Shown here in pieces: positions 49,601 through 58,804 of a stretch of 64,000 nt of DNA. Position 1 is the stretch's first letter; every line of letters starts with the position of its first letter. The notes under the pieces were generated by a model. It was not told the origin of the DNA, searched no databases, and saw only the letters and a program-made list of their open reading frames with translations. The translations under genes and the position numbers were made by a program. This stretch comes from a virus: positions 1 to 64,000 of IMG/VR virus record IMGVR_UViG_3300023202_000205; one strand, given 5' to 3'.

Positions 49601-50793
49601 TCGTTGCCTTCCGCTTCCTGCGCTGCCTGCATGAGGGCGACATCCTGAGGATCCGTCGACATGGTATCAACCCCACCATAGGGCCACGCTTCCGCAGCTG
49701 CCGACGCCCCCCACACCCCTAAAGGTGCGGCAAGGCTGCGCCGGAAAAGACGACCTATGTCGGTACTCCCGCCACCACGGAGCGGATTACGCGTACCGTA
49801 CTGCTTAAGAGCACCCGCGAGTTGATGGGGGTCAGCTCCTGTAGCTCGCTCAAGACTGGTGAGCAGCCTCCCAGCGTCAGGACGCTGCCGCATCCTGCCC
49901 GTAGTACGTAGTTTCTGAGCAGCCTCCAACTGCTGTGCCAGTCTTTTTGGAGTAAGCGTCCGTTCAGAGAACGGTCTCATCTGAGTATCTCCAGAACGGG
50001 AACGGCCCCAGTCCTCCCCAGCAACACGGCTGACCAACCTATGCAAATCACTACCGGTAAGCTTAGCCCCGCGAGAAGCGGTTGACTCCAAGGCATCAGC
50101 AAGATTGGCTGCTCGCTGTGCAGTCACAGCAGGGTCTGGGTCCGCGAGAGCGTTCATCAACGCCCCCAAACGACGATCTGCGCGACCCCCCGTACCTGGT
50201 GCTGGTGCCTTTACGGTAGTGCCAAGCCCGCTTCTGGCATCAGTCACTTCTCCTAGCGAGCGAGCCCGTGCTGTCTCGGGCGACCGCTGCATAACCCGCA
50301 GGTCATCGATGACGCCACGCAGATTAGGGTTCTCAGCAGCATAGGGCAGCCACTTATTAAGTGCCTCAGCCGCACGTGGAGAAATTCGATGGAGCGCCTG
50401 CTGCCCAGCCCGACTACCGAGGAAGGTGTGCGCTGCTCCCGCAGCAACACCCGCTCCACCTTCTGCGCTCGCGACATCTTCTGCAAAATCGGCAAGAGGA
50501 GTGGTGCTCAGCTCATCCGACTCTACCGGCCGCTTACCGCCGACATCCATACCGGCGGCACGGGCCTTCCCCATCGCCCAATCCCGGATCTGGGGATAGA
50601 AGTAAGCACCCGTACCAAGCGCGCCAAGGCCGCCTAAGGTACCCAGTACCGCCCACATACGACGCCGCTTTCGACGCTCCTCATCCTCCTTCTGCTCGGG
50701 AGTGAGGTACTGTTCGTCCTCGACATCCTCAGCGAACTTCCGCATCTCATACGAATCTGTGAGGAGCTTGGCTGCGTCATCGGCAAACGTCAC
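49597..50793 (-). CDS. Membrane-anchored protein of unknown function
   Basis: 398 residues from GTG 50793 with AAGGAAGAG upstream. A basic stretch and a membrane segment lie at about 30-70 (EERRKRRRMWAVLGTLGGLGALGTGAYFYPQIR). The rest is polar and helical, with Arg-rich patches (AERARSLGEVTDARSGL-like; GRADRRLGALMNALADPDPAVTAQRAANLADAL). It overlaps the protease start by 4 bases. A head-interior or host-membrane role is possible; no family is known to me. Confidence 0.65.
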   Translation of the reverse strand: MTFADDAAKLLTDSYEMRKFAEDVEDEQYLTPEQKEDEERRKRRRMWAVLGTLGGLGALGTGAYFYPQIRDWAMGKARAAGMDVGGKRPVESDELSTTPLADFAEDVASAEGGAGVAAGAAHTFLGSRAGQQALHRISPRAAEALNKWLPYAAENPNLRGVIDDLRVMQRSPETARARSLGEVTDARSGLGTTVKAPAPGTGGRADRRLGALMNALADPDPAVTAQRAANLADALESTASRGAKLTGSDLHRLVSRVAGEDWGRSRSGDTQMRPFSERTLTPKRLAQQLEAAQKLRTTGRMRQRPDAGRLLTSLERATGADPHQLAGALKQYGTRNPLRGGGSTDIGRLFRRSLAAPLGVWGASAAAEAWPYGGVDTMSTDPQDVALMQAAQEAEGNE

Positions 50794-50795
50794 GG

Positions 50796-52181
50796 TTACT
50801 CTTCCTTCGCCTCACGCCCCTTGGAGCGGGCCCGAATTTGGAGGTCCAGAGGAACACTACCCTCCGTCGCGAGATGCTGGCGCACGTAACTGATCATTTC
50901 AGCGCGACCAAAATCCGGATTTACCGACATGGCCGCGTTGTAGGCATCGATGACCTCTGGGGTGCTGTGCCCACTGATGTAGTCGTCCTGCATCAGGTTC
51001 TCGATCGAGCTACGGGCGTCGATGTTCCTCATCTCTTGGCGAAAATCATAGCCTGGTGCCTGAGGGCCACCCTCGCCTTCAGGGGCACCGCCACCAATGG
51101 CGTGCTGGAGCACATCTGGGGTAAGGCCGGTAAACTCCTCAGGAGCCTTTTCGATAGGCTCAGCGAACTCTCCCAGGCTCGCAGACACGTTGGTCTGGAC
51201 GCCAAGAGGACTATTAGAGTAAGGAGAACCGGCTGCTTCTTTTGGGAACAAGGCATTCTCCGCCGCTGACTGCTGCTCTTGCAAAATGCCCCGAGCAGTG
51301 TGAACGTCGGCCGCCTCCTTCCAAAGAGTGTCCGCGCGAACACAATGTTCTGCTAGCTCATACACCTTGGGCAGGGCGTAAATCCTAGACGCTGTCTTCA
51401 CGCTCAAGTCTGCCCGCTGCTCACCGAACTTCTCGATATCGCAGGTAGCGAAGATCATATCAAGCGTCGCCTTCTCAGCACCCATCGCCGCAGCAGTTTT
51501 CTCTACCTCAGCCCACTTGGGGGCATCGAGCCGCCGCATCCCATTAGCTACCTTCTGCATCTCACCCATGCAGTCATCGACTCGCTTGAGGTACCTGAGG
51601 TTCGCTTCTTCAATACCAATGCGGTAATGACTCAGCTTGGCGAACGGGGTTGGATTGACGTATTCAGCTACCTTCTGCTGAGGCTCCGAAAGCCCCCAGC
51701 CCTCGCGCAACTGACCAGCATAATCTGGCTGCTCTTCGCGTAGCCGATAATCTCCCTGCTCTAAGTAGCTATTTGAAGCCGACTTACGAAGATCCTCCTG
51801 GATCTCGTCGGCATCTGGTGCGTCCATCTTCGCCTCGGTATCCTCACCAGGCGTCTCTTGGACCCCATAGCGATACCCGGTGTTCTGGTCTGCATTAGTT
51901 GCAGGCTGCGTATCCCCATGTGGCCGCACCTTCTCCGGGTCGATCAGAGGAAACTCCTTCTCCCGGTCATCTTCAGGGCTGTTTTGAATGTGAGCAAGCT
52001 GCCGCCCGTTATTCACCGCGTGGGCCACGACTTCGACCTCGTGGTCGTTCATGTCGTTGTCCTTGGCGATCTTGGAAAGCGCCGCATTAGGCTCGACTCC
52101 GACATTCATGAGACCAACGGTCTCCTCAGCCGCTTTCATCAGCTGATCCTGCCGAGCACTGCTCATGAGCTGTTCAGTCAT
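50796..52181 (-). CDS. Large unknown protein of the head cluster
   Basis: 461 residues, acidic to neutral and helical. Stretches: TEQLMSSARQDQLMKAAEETVGLMNVGVEPNAALSKIAKDN at the N-terminus, a middle AKLSHYRIGIEEANLRYLKRVDDCMGEMQKVANGMRRLD, and SIENLMQDDYISGHSTPEVIDAYNAAMSVNPDFG, suggestive of packed helices. No metal or nucleotide motif. A dispersed palindrome (51328-51343) lies inside. Its gene order before the protease could fit a portal-associated or internal head protein, but I could not identify a portal signature. Confidence 0.65.
   Translation of the reverse strand: MTEQLMSSARQDQLMKAAEETVGLMNVGVEPNAALSKIAKDNDMNDHEVEVVAHAVNNGRQLAHIQNSPEDDREKEFPLIDPEKVRPHGDTQPATNADQNTGYRYGVQETPGEDTEAKMDAPDADEIQEDLRKSASNSYLEQGDYRLREEQPDYAGQLREGWGLSEPQQKVAEYVNPTPFAKLSHYRIGIEEANLRYLKRVDDCMGEMQKVANGMRRLDAPKWAEVEKTAAAMGAEKATLDMIFATCDIEKFGEQRADLSVKTASRIYALPKVYELAEHCVRADTLWKEAADVHTARGILQEQQSAAENALFPKEAAGSPYSNSPLGVQTNVSASLGEFAEPIEKAPEEFTGLTPDVLQHAIGGGAPEGEGGPQAPGYDFRQEMRNIDARSSIENLMQDDYISGHSTPEVIDAYNAAMSVNPDFGRAEMISYVRQHLATEGSVPLDLQIRARSKGREAKEE
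51328..51343. repeat. Dispersed palindrome, copy 5 (intragenic)
   Basis: GTGTCCGCGCGAACAC, encoding CVRADT in the 461-residue protein. One mismatch from the copy type GTGTTCGCGCGAACAC. Confidence 0.65.
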
Positions 52182-52962
52182 GGGTAATCACCTCGTAACT
52201 GCCTGCTCGCTCTTCGCGGGCCGGTAGGTTCAAGTTACGCTCATCCGTAGGATCAGCAACGGAGATAGAGAGGTCTTCAAAGAAGACATCGATGGCTCGG
52301 TCCATATCGTTGTTACCACTGCTCGCGCCCGAGTCTTTCTGGTCCATCAGGCGGCCCACCCACTCAGGCAGCTCCCGATGGGTGCCGGCCGAGAAGGACA
52401 TCATAGCTACCTGGGTCATCAGAACCTCGTGAACCATGGACTTCATCTGCTGCACCGTCGTTTCCGAGGACAAACCGGCACCCAACATCTCTCGAAAAGC
52501 AACCGGCCCGAGTTTGTAAGCCATCCTCAAAGCCGTCCCACGGGTATCCCCTAGGTGCGTGTTGGTATGTGGGAGGCCCCCGAAAACGGCTGAATTCAAC
52601 CAGATAGGCCTATCAAGCCCAGACCGCACCCAGAAGAAGAGATCATGGTAGAGTTCTACCACTTCTGGGGTGCTATAGATGTCGTACGCGATTGGATCGT
52701 CCTTCTCCCCAGCGATCAGAAACCCCTCCAACTGAAGTCTCATCTCAGGGCGGTTCATAAACAGCTCGTAAGCTGCTTCATGCTTTTTGAACTCACCGGG
52801 CATCAACCCACGGTCAAGCGCCCTTCGAAACTCGAAAGCACGCCTCGTTACCTCATCCTCCTGCTGGAGGCGAGCCAGCGCCGCAGTCGTTGAATACTGA
52901 GACAGCTCGGCCACTCGCGCCCAGCGCCAGTCAGGCCGATCAGGAGCTAGCAGCCGATCCAC
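52174..52962 (-). CDS. Unknown head-cluster protein
   Basis: 262 residues from GTG 52962 (GAGGCCCTGA upstream). The start MDRLLAPDRPDWRWARVAELSQYSTTAALARL is Trp/Arg-rich, followed by helical segments (ELYHDLFFWVRSGLDRPIWLNSAVFGGLPHTN; AYKLGPVAFREMLGAGLSSETTVQQM). No family recognised. It overlaps the next start by 8 bases. Confidence 0.6.
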   Translation of the reverse strand: MDRLLAPDRPDWRWARVAELSQYSTTAALARLQQEDEVTRRAFEFRRALDRGLMPGEFKKHEAAYELFMNRPEMRLQLEGFLIAGEKDDPIAYDIYSTPEVVELYHDLFFWVRSGLDRPIWLNSAVFGGLPHTNTHLGDTRGTALRMAYKLGPVAFREMLGAGLSSETTVQQMKSMVHEVLMTQVAMMSFSAGTHRELPEWVGRLMDQKDSGASSGNNDMDRAIDVFFEDLSISVADPTDERNLNLPAREERAGSYEVITHD

Positions 52963-52970
52963 TCAGGGCC

Positions 52971-53165
52971 TCAGCTCTTGGGCTGAGCGACGGACAGCTT
53001 CTCGCAGCCGACCTCGTAGAACTGGTTGAACTCATCCTCGCTCAAGCCCAGGTCACGGGCACACTTGGCGAAGCCGAGCTCAAAGGCCTGCTCCCGGTCG
53101 AACCGATCCACTGCGGCCAGCTTACGCTGCTGGTCTTCGCTCAGCTTGATCTGCTTCTTAGACAT
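52971..53165 (-). CDS. Small unknown protein (64 aa)
   Basis: 64 residues from ATG 53165 (MSKKQIKLSEDQQRKL), with GAGGG nine bases upstream; a longer frame to 53180 has no site. Charged and helical (AAVDRFDREQAFELGFAKCARDLGLSEDEFNQFYEVG), with a hint of an EF-hand-free helix pair. It is 8 bases before the 262-residue gene, so co-transcribed. No function known. Confidence 0.6.
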   Translation of the reverse strand: MSKKQIKLSEDQQRKLAAVDRFDREQAFELGFAKCARDLGLSEDEFNQFYEVGCEKLSVAQPKS

Positions 53166-53236
53166 GCGACTAACCCTCACAAGGTTTCATGTGTAACTGA
53201 ATACGCAGGTTACGTGAAGAACACCCTCAGAGCAAC

Positions 53237-54355
53237 CTACTTGCGCTCCTCGGGGCGTAGATTCTTCAACGCCTTTTGGAGCATGGACTTAGGAGTCGTT
53301 TTCCGCTTCTGAAAGAGCACCTCACCCAGAGCTTGGGCCGTTTTCTCAACACCATGGGCGACGCCGCTAGACGACAGAGGTGGAGTACTATTGGTGCTCG
53401 CCCGGGTGAGTCCTTTACCAACCGCGTTTACCGCCGCTGATTGGTTCTCCGGCTTTTCCTGCTGAACCGGGTAACCCGTGCCGGGGGTGTGCTCTCCTAC
53501 ATTCCGCGTAATCCCCTGCGAGGTATAACCGTCGGAAGAACTGCTGTTCGCGTCCGCCGCCCGTTTCAAAACAGCTACTGTGGTCTTCATAGCTATTCCT
53601 TGTTTGATGTTGCCGGCTGAAGGCAGGTTCGCGCCTACAGCCTGCCCCTGATACCCACCTGCAGCGTGGCCACCACTAGGCTGAAAAGCCATCTGCGGTT
53701 GAGCTGGTTGGGGCTGCTGAGCTGATTGATTTTGACTGAAGGCATCCCTAACAGGCGTAACGACATTCTGGTCAAACCAGCCCGCCGCCTGATTGAGGAA
53801 TCCAGGACCTGTGTCCTTGGTCTGCTGTTCTTGCTGGGCTTGTGTCGGAACAGAGTTCGAAGCTGTATCCTGGGTAGCCCCCTGCTGGGCCTGAGTAGGC
53901 TGCTGAGTTTGAGCATACCAGCCAGGAAAGTTCTGCTTGTAATAGTTGATACGCTCTTGTCTTTTCGCCTCAGCTTGTTGCTGACGCTCCGCACGAGCAG
54001 ACCGCATATTGGCGCTCTGGGAACGAGCTTTGGCCTCGTACTGTGCGAGTTGCTCGGGTGTGGTCGACTCCGTCACCGGCATACCACCGGATGCTTGCCC
54101 CACCACGTAGCGCTTCTCACCTGTCTCCGGGTCAGTAAAGACACCTCTCGGCTCCCGAGCACCGGGTAGCTCTCTCCCCATAAGCCGCTCATCCAGCGAT
54201 TGCTCAGGCTGAGCTTGTTCAAGGTCAGCCTGTGTGAGCCCATACCACTGTCCGGTCTCCGGGTCGGCGTAGCTCATACCACTCGGAGAAGGCTCCACTG
54301 GCTGGCCTCGCTCAGAGCGCAGTCGCGTAGCAGCAAGCTTTCCTAGTCGGGACAT
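53237..54355 (-). CDS. Gln/Pro-rich protein with MSRLGKLAA head
   Basis: 372 residues from ATG 54355, on the stop of the upstream gene. The N-terminus MSRLGKLAATRLRS is shared with the disordered protein at 32566 (MGRLGKLAA). The centre is Gln-rich and disordered (YAQTQQPTQAQQGATQDTASN; FQPSGGHAAGGYQGQAVG), and the end basic (KRKTTPKSMLQKALKNLRPEERK). Such composition is common in internal virion proteins of large phages. Function unknown; the shared head may be a packaging or processing signal. Confidence 0.65.
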   Translation of the reverse strand: MSRLGKLAATRLRSERGQPVEPSPSGMSYADPETGQWYGLTQADLEQAQPEQSLDERLMGRELPGAREPRGVFTDPETGEKRYVVGQASGGMPVTESTTPEQLAQYEAKARSQSANMRSARAERQQQAEAKRQERINYYKQNFPGWYAQTQQPTQAQQGATQDTASNSVPTQAQQEQQTKDTGPGFLNQAAGWFDQNVVTPVRDAFSQNQSAQQPQPAQPQMAFQPSGGHAAGGYQGQAVGANLPSAGNIKQGIAMKTTVAVLKRAADANSSSSDGYTSQGITRNVGEHTPGTGYPVQQEKPENQSAAVNAVGKGLTRASTNSTPPLSSSGVAHGVEKTAQALGEVLFQKRKTTPKSMLQKALKNLRPEERK

Positions 54356-56619
54356 CAACCAGCCTCATCCATGATGGGGGCAGCCCCCATACCGAAGTGT
54401 TCCGGGTCCCCGGCAAGGCTTCGCTTCTTGGAAAAGACAATGATGTCGCCGAGCTGCTCGAACACCGCCTTGAGGTTATCGACGAACTCAGCGAGATCGT
54501 TCTCCCCATAGCGCTCCTCGAAATCCTCGTAATGCCAATAGATCAGAAATAGCATCCGACCAATGCGGTCCATACCAGAAGTGATCGTAGGCAGGAACTT
54601 GTCGACCAGGTCCGTGGGAGTGTGATTCTTGATCAAGCTACCCAGCGCCGATGCGTCGAACACATCCTTCTGCCCCGTCTCGCCTGCTGTCTCGATAGCA
54701 GAGAACGTATTTGGCTCGCCCTCTGCGTCTCCACCACCGGCCCCAAACGGGGAGTAATATTGATAGAACTCCCTATTCTGAGGGGAACGAGCCTGGTTCA
54801 CCGTCTGAAACGGCACTGCTTGTTGGTGGAAGCTGGTTAAGAAGCCCCCCAAGTCGGTATCCTCGACTTCCGGGAAAGTCAACATCTCAGCAGCTTCTTT
54901 GGTAGTCGGACGATACTTGTACAACGAGATCGTCGGGGACGCTTCCTTGATGACTGTACGCGCGTCTTCCTCACTCAATCCCAGGTCCCGCATCATAAAC
55001 CGAATACCGTCAGCCTCTTTGCGGAAGTTGGCAGAAGTACCAGCAGTCTTGACCGTCACTTCCGTACCAGACCGCCACGCCCGCAGGTCCTCGGCAACCT
55101 TATCGAGTGCTTGGCGGATCGTGTTGTAGTTGCCGAAGTCCGCGCAATCCAAGATAGCGTCGTAGCGAGGCTCCTGATATCGCTCCACCTCATAAGGGCT
55201 TAGATCCCCCGTCTCGTCTACCTCTCGCATACGGAACTGATTGATCTTCAGCGCCCAGAAACGCTTACTGTTCACAATCAGGTAGTCCTTGGTATAGCTC
55301 GGAGCAGCGTCACCGGTCTCAGCCACGATCACCGAGTCGACCCGACAATTCGGGTCTCGCGGACGGCTACCAAAGTTGGGGACACCTGAGGCAGCCCCGC
55401 CGTTACCACCAACCCAGAGGTCCTTAAAGAGGTTATGAGGCGGGTTTCCATTGTTCCCCCGGGCTAGCCCCTCAACAGGGGCGCCTGCAGTCATGCAGTG
55501 TCGGTCATGGATGCGCAGAGTGGTAATGCCATCAACGCCCTTGTTGTTCTCTTTGATGCAGAAGCCAGCAGTAGACTCGCCGCTCTCAGAGATGAAGACC
55601 ACTACATCTTGGGGGCGAACATCGGCCGGATTACCTGCGTTCTCACTGAGCCAGTCGACCAACTCCTGGCGGCTATACTTACGCAGACACCACACCTCCG
55701 TACGGTCGATCTCACAGTATTTGCTGTTCTCTGGGTCGTAAACGAAGACGCAGTTGGTCAGCGTGTTTGATGGCGTAACTACCGCCAAACGAACAGAGCC
55801 GTCCTTCCAGAGGACATCGTACAACCCGCCTTCGGTGGGGTTCTCCAGACATTCTTCGGTCTCAGTGCGGTAGAGACGTGACTTGGAGACTTCCGGTCGG
55901 TTGTCGATGACCACCGTCCCACCTTCCAGGACGTCCTGCTTTTGCTCGTCAGTTAGTTCCTTGGCGCCCTCGTCAGTGACCGAATTGATGATCACCACCG
56001 CCTCTTCCTGGGCTTGCTTCTGTTGAGGAGCCGCGTCGGCCAGGTCGAGGTAATTGTAGCCAAACCTCTCGAAGTGATCGCGCAAACGAGGGTTAGCATC
56101 CAAAGCTTGCTTGAAGTAACCAGCCGCACCAATCTTACTCAGCTCCTCGGTCAGGCTGATGGATTCGACCTCGTCTTCACGATCACCCATCATGGCCTCG
56201 GCCAGCTTGAGATTGACCGAACCGCCACCGCCGGGAATGACCTTCATGCGGGTATAGTTTGGCACGTGGATACCACGCTCGTTACGAGAACGGGTATCAG
56301 GATCCCCAAGTCGGACCTGCCGACGGTCAATGATCGAACTCACCCACCCGTCCGTGAGTGGGACGAACAGATCAGACTTGACCGAGTACAGGCTATCTAG
56401 ACCTCTGATCTCTCCGTTCATGAAGAAAACAGGGGCGTAGTAGTAATCCTCGTCGATCTCGAAACCGAAGATACCAACTGCCCGCTGCCCGTCGTCCTCC
56501 TGCTTGAGCATCTGAAACCCGACCAGATAGTCGAGCAGGCTCTGACTCTTGTCACGCAGGTGAGAGTAGGCCAGATCGGAAAAAGTCTTCTCCAGCGCGG
56601 TTTCATTGGTCTGTGGCAT
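54355..56619 (-). CDS. Large unknown protein, probably virion-associated
   Basis: 754 residues, no recognised domain. It starts MPQTNETALEKTFSDLAYSHLRDKSQSLLDYLVGFQML, contains GIFGFEIDEDYYYAPVFFMNGEIRGLDSLYSVKSDLFVPLT and a C-terminal helical region (DRIGRMLFLIYWHYEDFEERYGENDLAEFVDNLKAVFEQL). A possible SH3-like part is around 300-400 (VLWKDGSVRLAVVTPSNTL). Considered as portal, but the portal fold cannot be seen. It lies just downstream of the RNAP C-terminal half, so it may be linked to it or to the head. Confidence 0.65.
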   Translation of the reverse strand: MPQTNETALEKTFSDLAYSHLRDKSQSLLDYLVGFQMLKQEDDGQRAVGIFGFEIDEDYYYAPVFFMNGEIRGLDSLYSVKSDLFVPLTDGWVSSIIDRRQVRLGDPDTRSRNERGIHVPNYTRMKVIPGGGGSVNLKLAEAMMGDREDEVESISLTEELSKIGAAGYFKQALDANPRLRDHFERFGYNYLDLADAAPQQKQAQEEAVVIINSVTDEGAKELTDEQKQDVLEGGTVVIDNRPEVSKSRLYRTETEECLENPTEGGLYDVLWKDGSVRLAVVTPSNTLTNCVFVYDPENSKYCEIDRTEVWCLRKYSRQELVDWLSENAGNPADVRPQDVVVFISESGESTAGFCIKENNKGVDGITTLRIHDRHCMTAGAPVEGLARGNNGNPPHNLFKDLWVGGNGGAASGVPNFGSRPRDPNCRVDSVIVAETGDAAPSYTKDYLIVNSKRFWALKINQFRMREVDETGDLSPYEVERYQEPRYDAILDCADFGNYNTIRQALDKVAEDLRAWRSGTEVTVKTAGTSANFRKEADGIRFMMRDLGLSEEDARTVIKEASPTISLYKYRPTTKEAAEMLTFPEVEDTDLGGFLTSFHQQAVPFQTVNQARSPQNREFYQYYSPFGAGGGDAEGEPNTFSAIETAGETGQKDVFDASALGSLIKNHTPTDLVDKFLPTITSGMDRIGRMLFLIYWHYEDFEERYGENDLAEFVDNLKAVFEQLGDIIVFSKKRSLAGDPEHFGMGAAPIMDEAG

Positions 56620-56680
56620 AGTTTCGTTCCATTACCTGAGTTGGAAAAGTCTACCTGGCCTGGGCTCGCGAGACAAGCGA

Positions 56681-58579
56681 TCAGCCTTCTTCGCCGTATT
56701 TACCGAGTTCCCCCAGCTGGGCTCCCAACCGCTCTGGTTGGCTAAAGGCTGGTACGAAGCTCGTGCTCTTGGTGTCTGACTCCGCCCCGCGATGGAGCGA
56801 CTTCTGAAACGCCCTGGCAGTGTAGAAGCCGGCCTGCCGTGTCTTCCAGTCAGGGTCGTTATAAACGCTGAGGACCCCCCGAACCATGTGTGGCTCGAAG
56901 TCAGGTTCATCATCGTGTGCGTACACACTGCGGATGTTGTACTTTTTCAGCTTATCGATGACCTTCGAGTTCACTCGAGTACCAGGTGTGTAGTGGAGTA
57001 CCGGCTCTTCCAGGTACTTGTCTTTAAGCTTGTTAACAGGTAGTTCCTGAGCGTTTCTACGCGGTTTGTACTTCGCCATGAGGCGTCCGTAGGGTACCAC
57101 ATCTCCGTAGATGTTGTCTTCGATACCATCGGGAGACGTTATCTGAGCCCAGTTCAGCAGCCCTGCAACCACCGACTCCACATTCCGACGGTGTGCTTTC
57201 ACACCCGAATTCTCCAGCGCCTCACGAAGATGTTGGGTGTAAATCCGCCTGGCCTCGCCCATACCCCGCAGCCTCACAAGATCGCCAGGGTGGGGTACGC
57301 CATCTGTCAGATCGTCTCCCTGCTCTACCTGGTCCCCTACTTTAACTGATACCTTCAAATCTGGGCCAGCGTAGTACTCCCTGTCCCCAACGGTGACGTA
57401 GTGACCACCTTGGGAAGCTTCCTTGATATCGTTGACCGCCCCCTCCTCTTCAACAAGAGGTCCGGATTCCGGAAAGTTCTGAGGTGCTTGGATCAATCGG
57501 TTGATGTACTCGAAACCACCACGAGTAGCTCTACCGCCTACCCCAGCAGTATGTTTGCTGGAAAGGGCCCCCTGGCTCAGCCGCTCTCCAATCGCCTGAG
57601 CTGCTGGAATACCGATGTTATCTCCCACCAAATGAAGCCCTCGACGAATACGTCGACCAGCGGCCTTGGCGCTAATACCCCCATCCTCGCTGATCTCCGT
57701 CAACGGACTATAGATGAGAATCTCATCACTCCCATCCTGTAGATCCTCAAGAATTTCGTCAGTCAAGATAGTACCGGCCGTATACTCCCCCGTGTCGTAA
57801 GCCAAGACGGCTCCGATGTTATCTTTATCTGACGGGTCCACCGGGAGCCCCGTTGGAAGACGGGACTGAACAGGTTCATCATGGGTGACCACCTGGCGAT
57901 GTGCTGCATTCACCAGTTGCTTGCTGAGATAACCGCTATCCGCCGTAGCGAGCTTGACGTCCAATTGGCCTTTTCGCTGTCCGTAAGAGGCTGCAAAGTA
58001 CTCAGCTGGGGTGAACCCTTCTGCGTAGCTATGGAGCAACGGCAGAGGAATGAAATCATCCTCCTGATCAGTCGCTAACAGATCAGCGCCTCGCAGACTG
58101 GCAAAAGACCCGGGATTCCCACGAGCTCCCGACTCAATTTGAACCGCAAACGGGGACCCCTCTTCCCGCGCCTCAGCCATGAGCGCCTCCTGCATGGGGC
58201 CACTGATTGGAAGCAGGGTCTCAACGATGGCGTTTTTACGCTCCTCATCAGTCAAGCTGTCGTCATCAATGATCGCTCGTACCTTTTTCCGAGCGGGCTC
58301 CAGGATCTCTTCCCGAGCCTTGGAACGGCGTAGCCCAGCGAGGTTCACCGAAAGACCTTCCGTCCAAACAGTCGTCTTACCGACCTCAGACAACTCCTGG
58401 AGGACCTCTTTGTACTGTTCCGGGTACTTATCGGCCAGCTCCATGAACAGCTTGTGAGTGCCCTTCTTATCGAGACGATGCTGCCCCTTACGCAACTCCT
58501 CGGGGAGCGCGTCATTGATCATGATCGTACCGATCGTGGTAATGCCTTTGCCGTCAGCCACTTGTCGACTGCTCCACAT
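56681..58579 (-). CDS. RNA polymerase beta-prime subunit, C-terminal half
   Basis: 632 residues, the second half of a split beta-prime subunit. GKGITTIGTIMINDALP (15-27) begins where the first half ends. The catalytic-core features are in order: SGARGNPGSFASLRGADLL at 150-168, EGFTPAEYFAASYGQRKGQLD at 187-207 and TADSGYLSKQLVNAAHR at 212-228 (bridge helix/trigger loop), and IGIPAAQAIGERLSQGALSSKHTAG at 322-346. The subunit supplies the trigger loop of the phage multisubunit RNA polymerase. The first half lies at 61913-64000, four genes upstream. ATG is preceded by GGTAAAG. Confidence 0.9.
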   Translation of the reverse strand: MWSSRQVADGKGITTIGTIMINDALPEELRKGQHRLDKKGTHKLFMELADKYPEQYKEVLQELSEVGKTTVWTEGLSVNLAGLRRSKAREEILEPARKKVRAIIDDDSLTDEERKNAIVETLLPISGPMQEALMAEAREEGSPFAVQIESGARGNPGSFASLRGADLLATDQEDDFIPLPLLHSYAEGFTPAEYFAASYGQRKGQLDVKLATADSGYLSKQLVNAAHRQVVTHDEPVQSRLPTGLPVDPSDKDNIGAVLAYDTGEYTAGTILTDEILEDLQDGSDEILIYSPLTEISEDGGISAKAAGRRIRRGLHLVGDNIGIPAAQAIGERLSQGALSSKHTAGVGGRATRGGFEYINRLIQAPQNFPESGPLVEEEGAVNDIKEASQGGHYVTVGDREYYAGPDLKVSVKVGDQVEQGDDLTDGVPHPGDLVRLRGMGEARRIYTQHLREALENSGVKAHRRNVESVVAGLLNWAQITSPDGIEDNIYGDVVPYGRLMAKYKPRRNAQELPVNKLKDKYLEEPVLHYTPGTRVNSKVIDKLKKYNIRSVYAHDDEPDFEPHMVRGVLSVYNDPDWKTRQAGFYTARAFQKSLHRGAESDTKSTSFVPAFSQPERLGAQLGELGKYGEEG

Positions 58580-58769
58580 TGATTCGCTTTACCTTTAGCT
58601 GCTCACAGCTACTGACAAAGTCTCGGTGCTCTAGATCAGAGTGGATGAGAATCCCTGCGTGTTCGTAAGTCAGCGCCACAGGCTCCCCAGTATCCGCAAA
58701 TACGGTCACCTGCGATACCGGCATTCGGTACCGCTTACCGTTCTCGTGGACTACTTCGACGTAGAACAT
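58554..58769 (-). CDS. Small unknown protein (71 aa)
   Basis: 71 residues. ATG with TTGGAGCTGATGC upstream. A beta-rich start (MFYVEVVHENGKRYRMPVSQVTVFADTGEPVALTYEHAG) ends in DLEHRDFVSSCEQLKVKRINVEQ. It overlaps the start of the RNAP C-terminal half by 26 bases, so translation of the two is coupled. It might be a small RNAP-associated factor; there is no direct evidence. Confidence 0.6.
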   Translation of the reverse strand: MFYVEVVHENGKRYRMPVSQVTVFADTGEPVALTYEHAGILIHSDLEHRDFVSSCEQLKVKRINVEQSTSG

Positions 58770-58780
58770 GCATCAGCTCC

Positions 58781-58804
58781 AATAGTGTTCACGTGAACAC
58801 TATT
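58781..58804. repeat. Dispersed palindrome, copy 6 (24-bp perfect)
   Basis: The core GTGTTCACGTGAACAC (58785-58800) is extended on each side by AATA/TATT to a perfect 24-bp palindrome. The leftward gene at 58800-60557 ends with its TAG in the palindrome (58800-58802), the same arrangement as at 9469. It could fold into a stem in RNA or bind a dimeric protein in DNA. Confidence 0.9.

Noticed and set aside
54355-56619. 754-residue protein as the portal
   Set aside because: Size and order would fit but no portal-like stem or clip pattern is visible; left as unknown.
2827-58804. Dispersed palindromes as a CRISPR or insertion-sequence end
   Set aside because: Copies are far apart with no regular spacers, no terminal duplications and no transposase.
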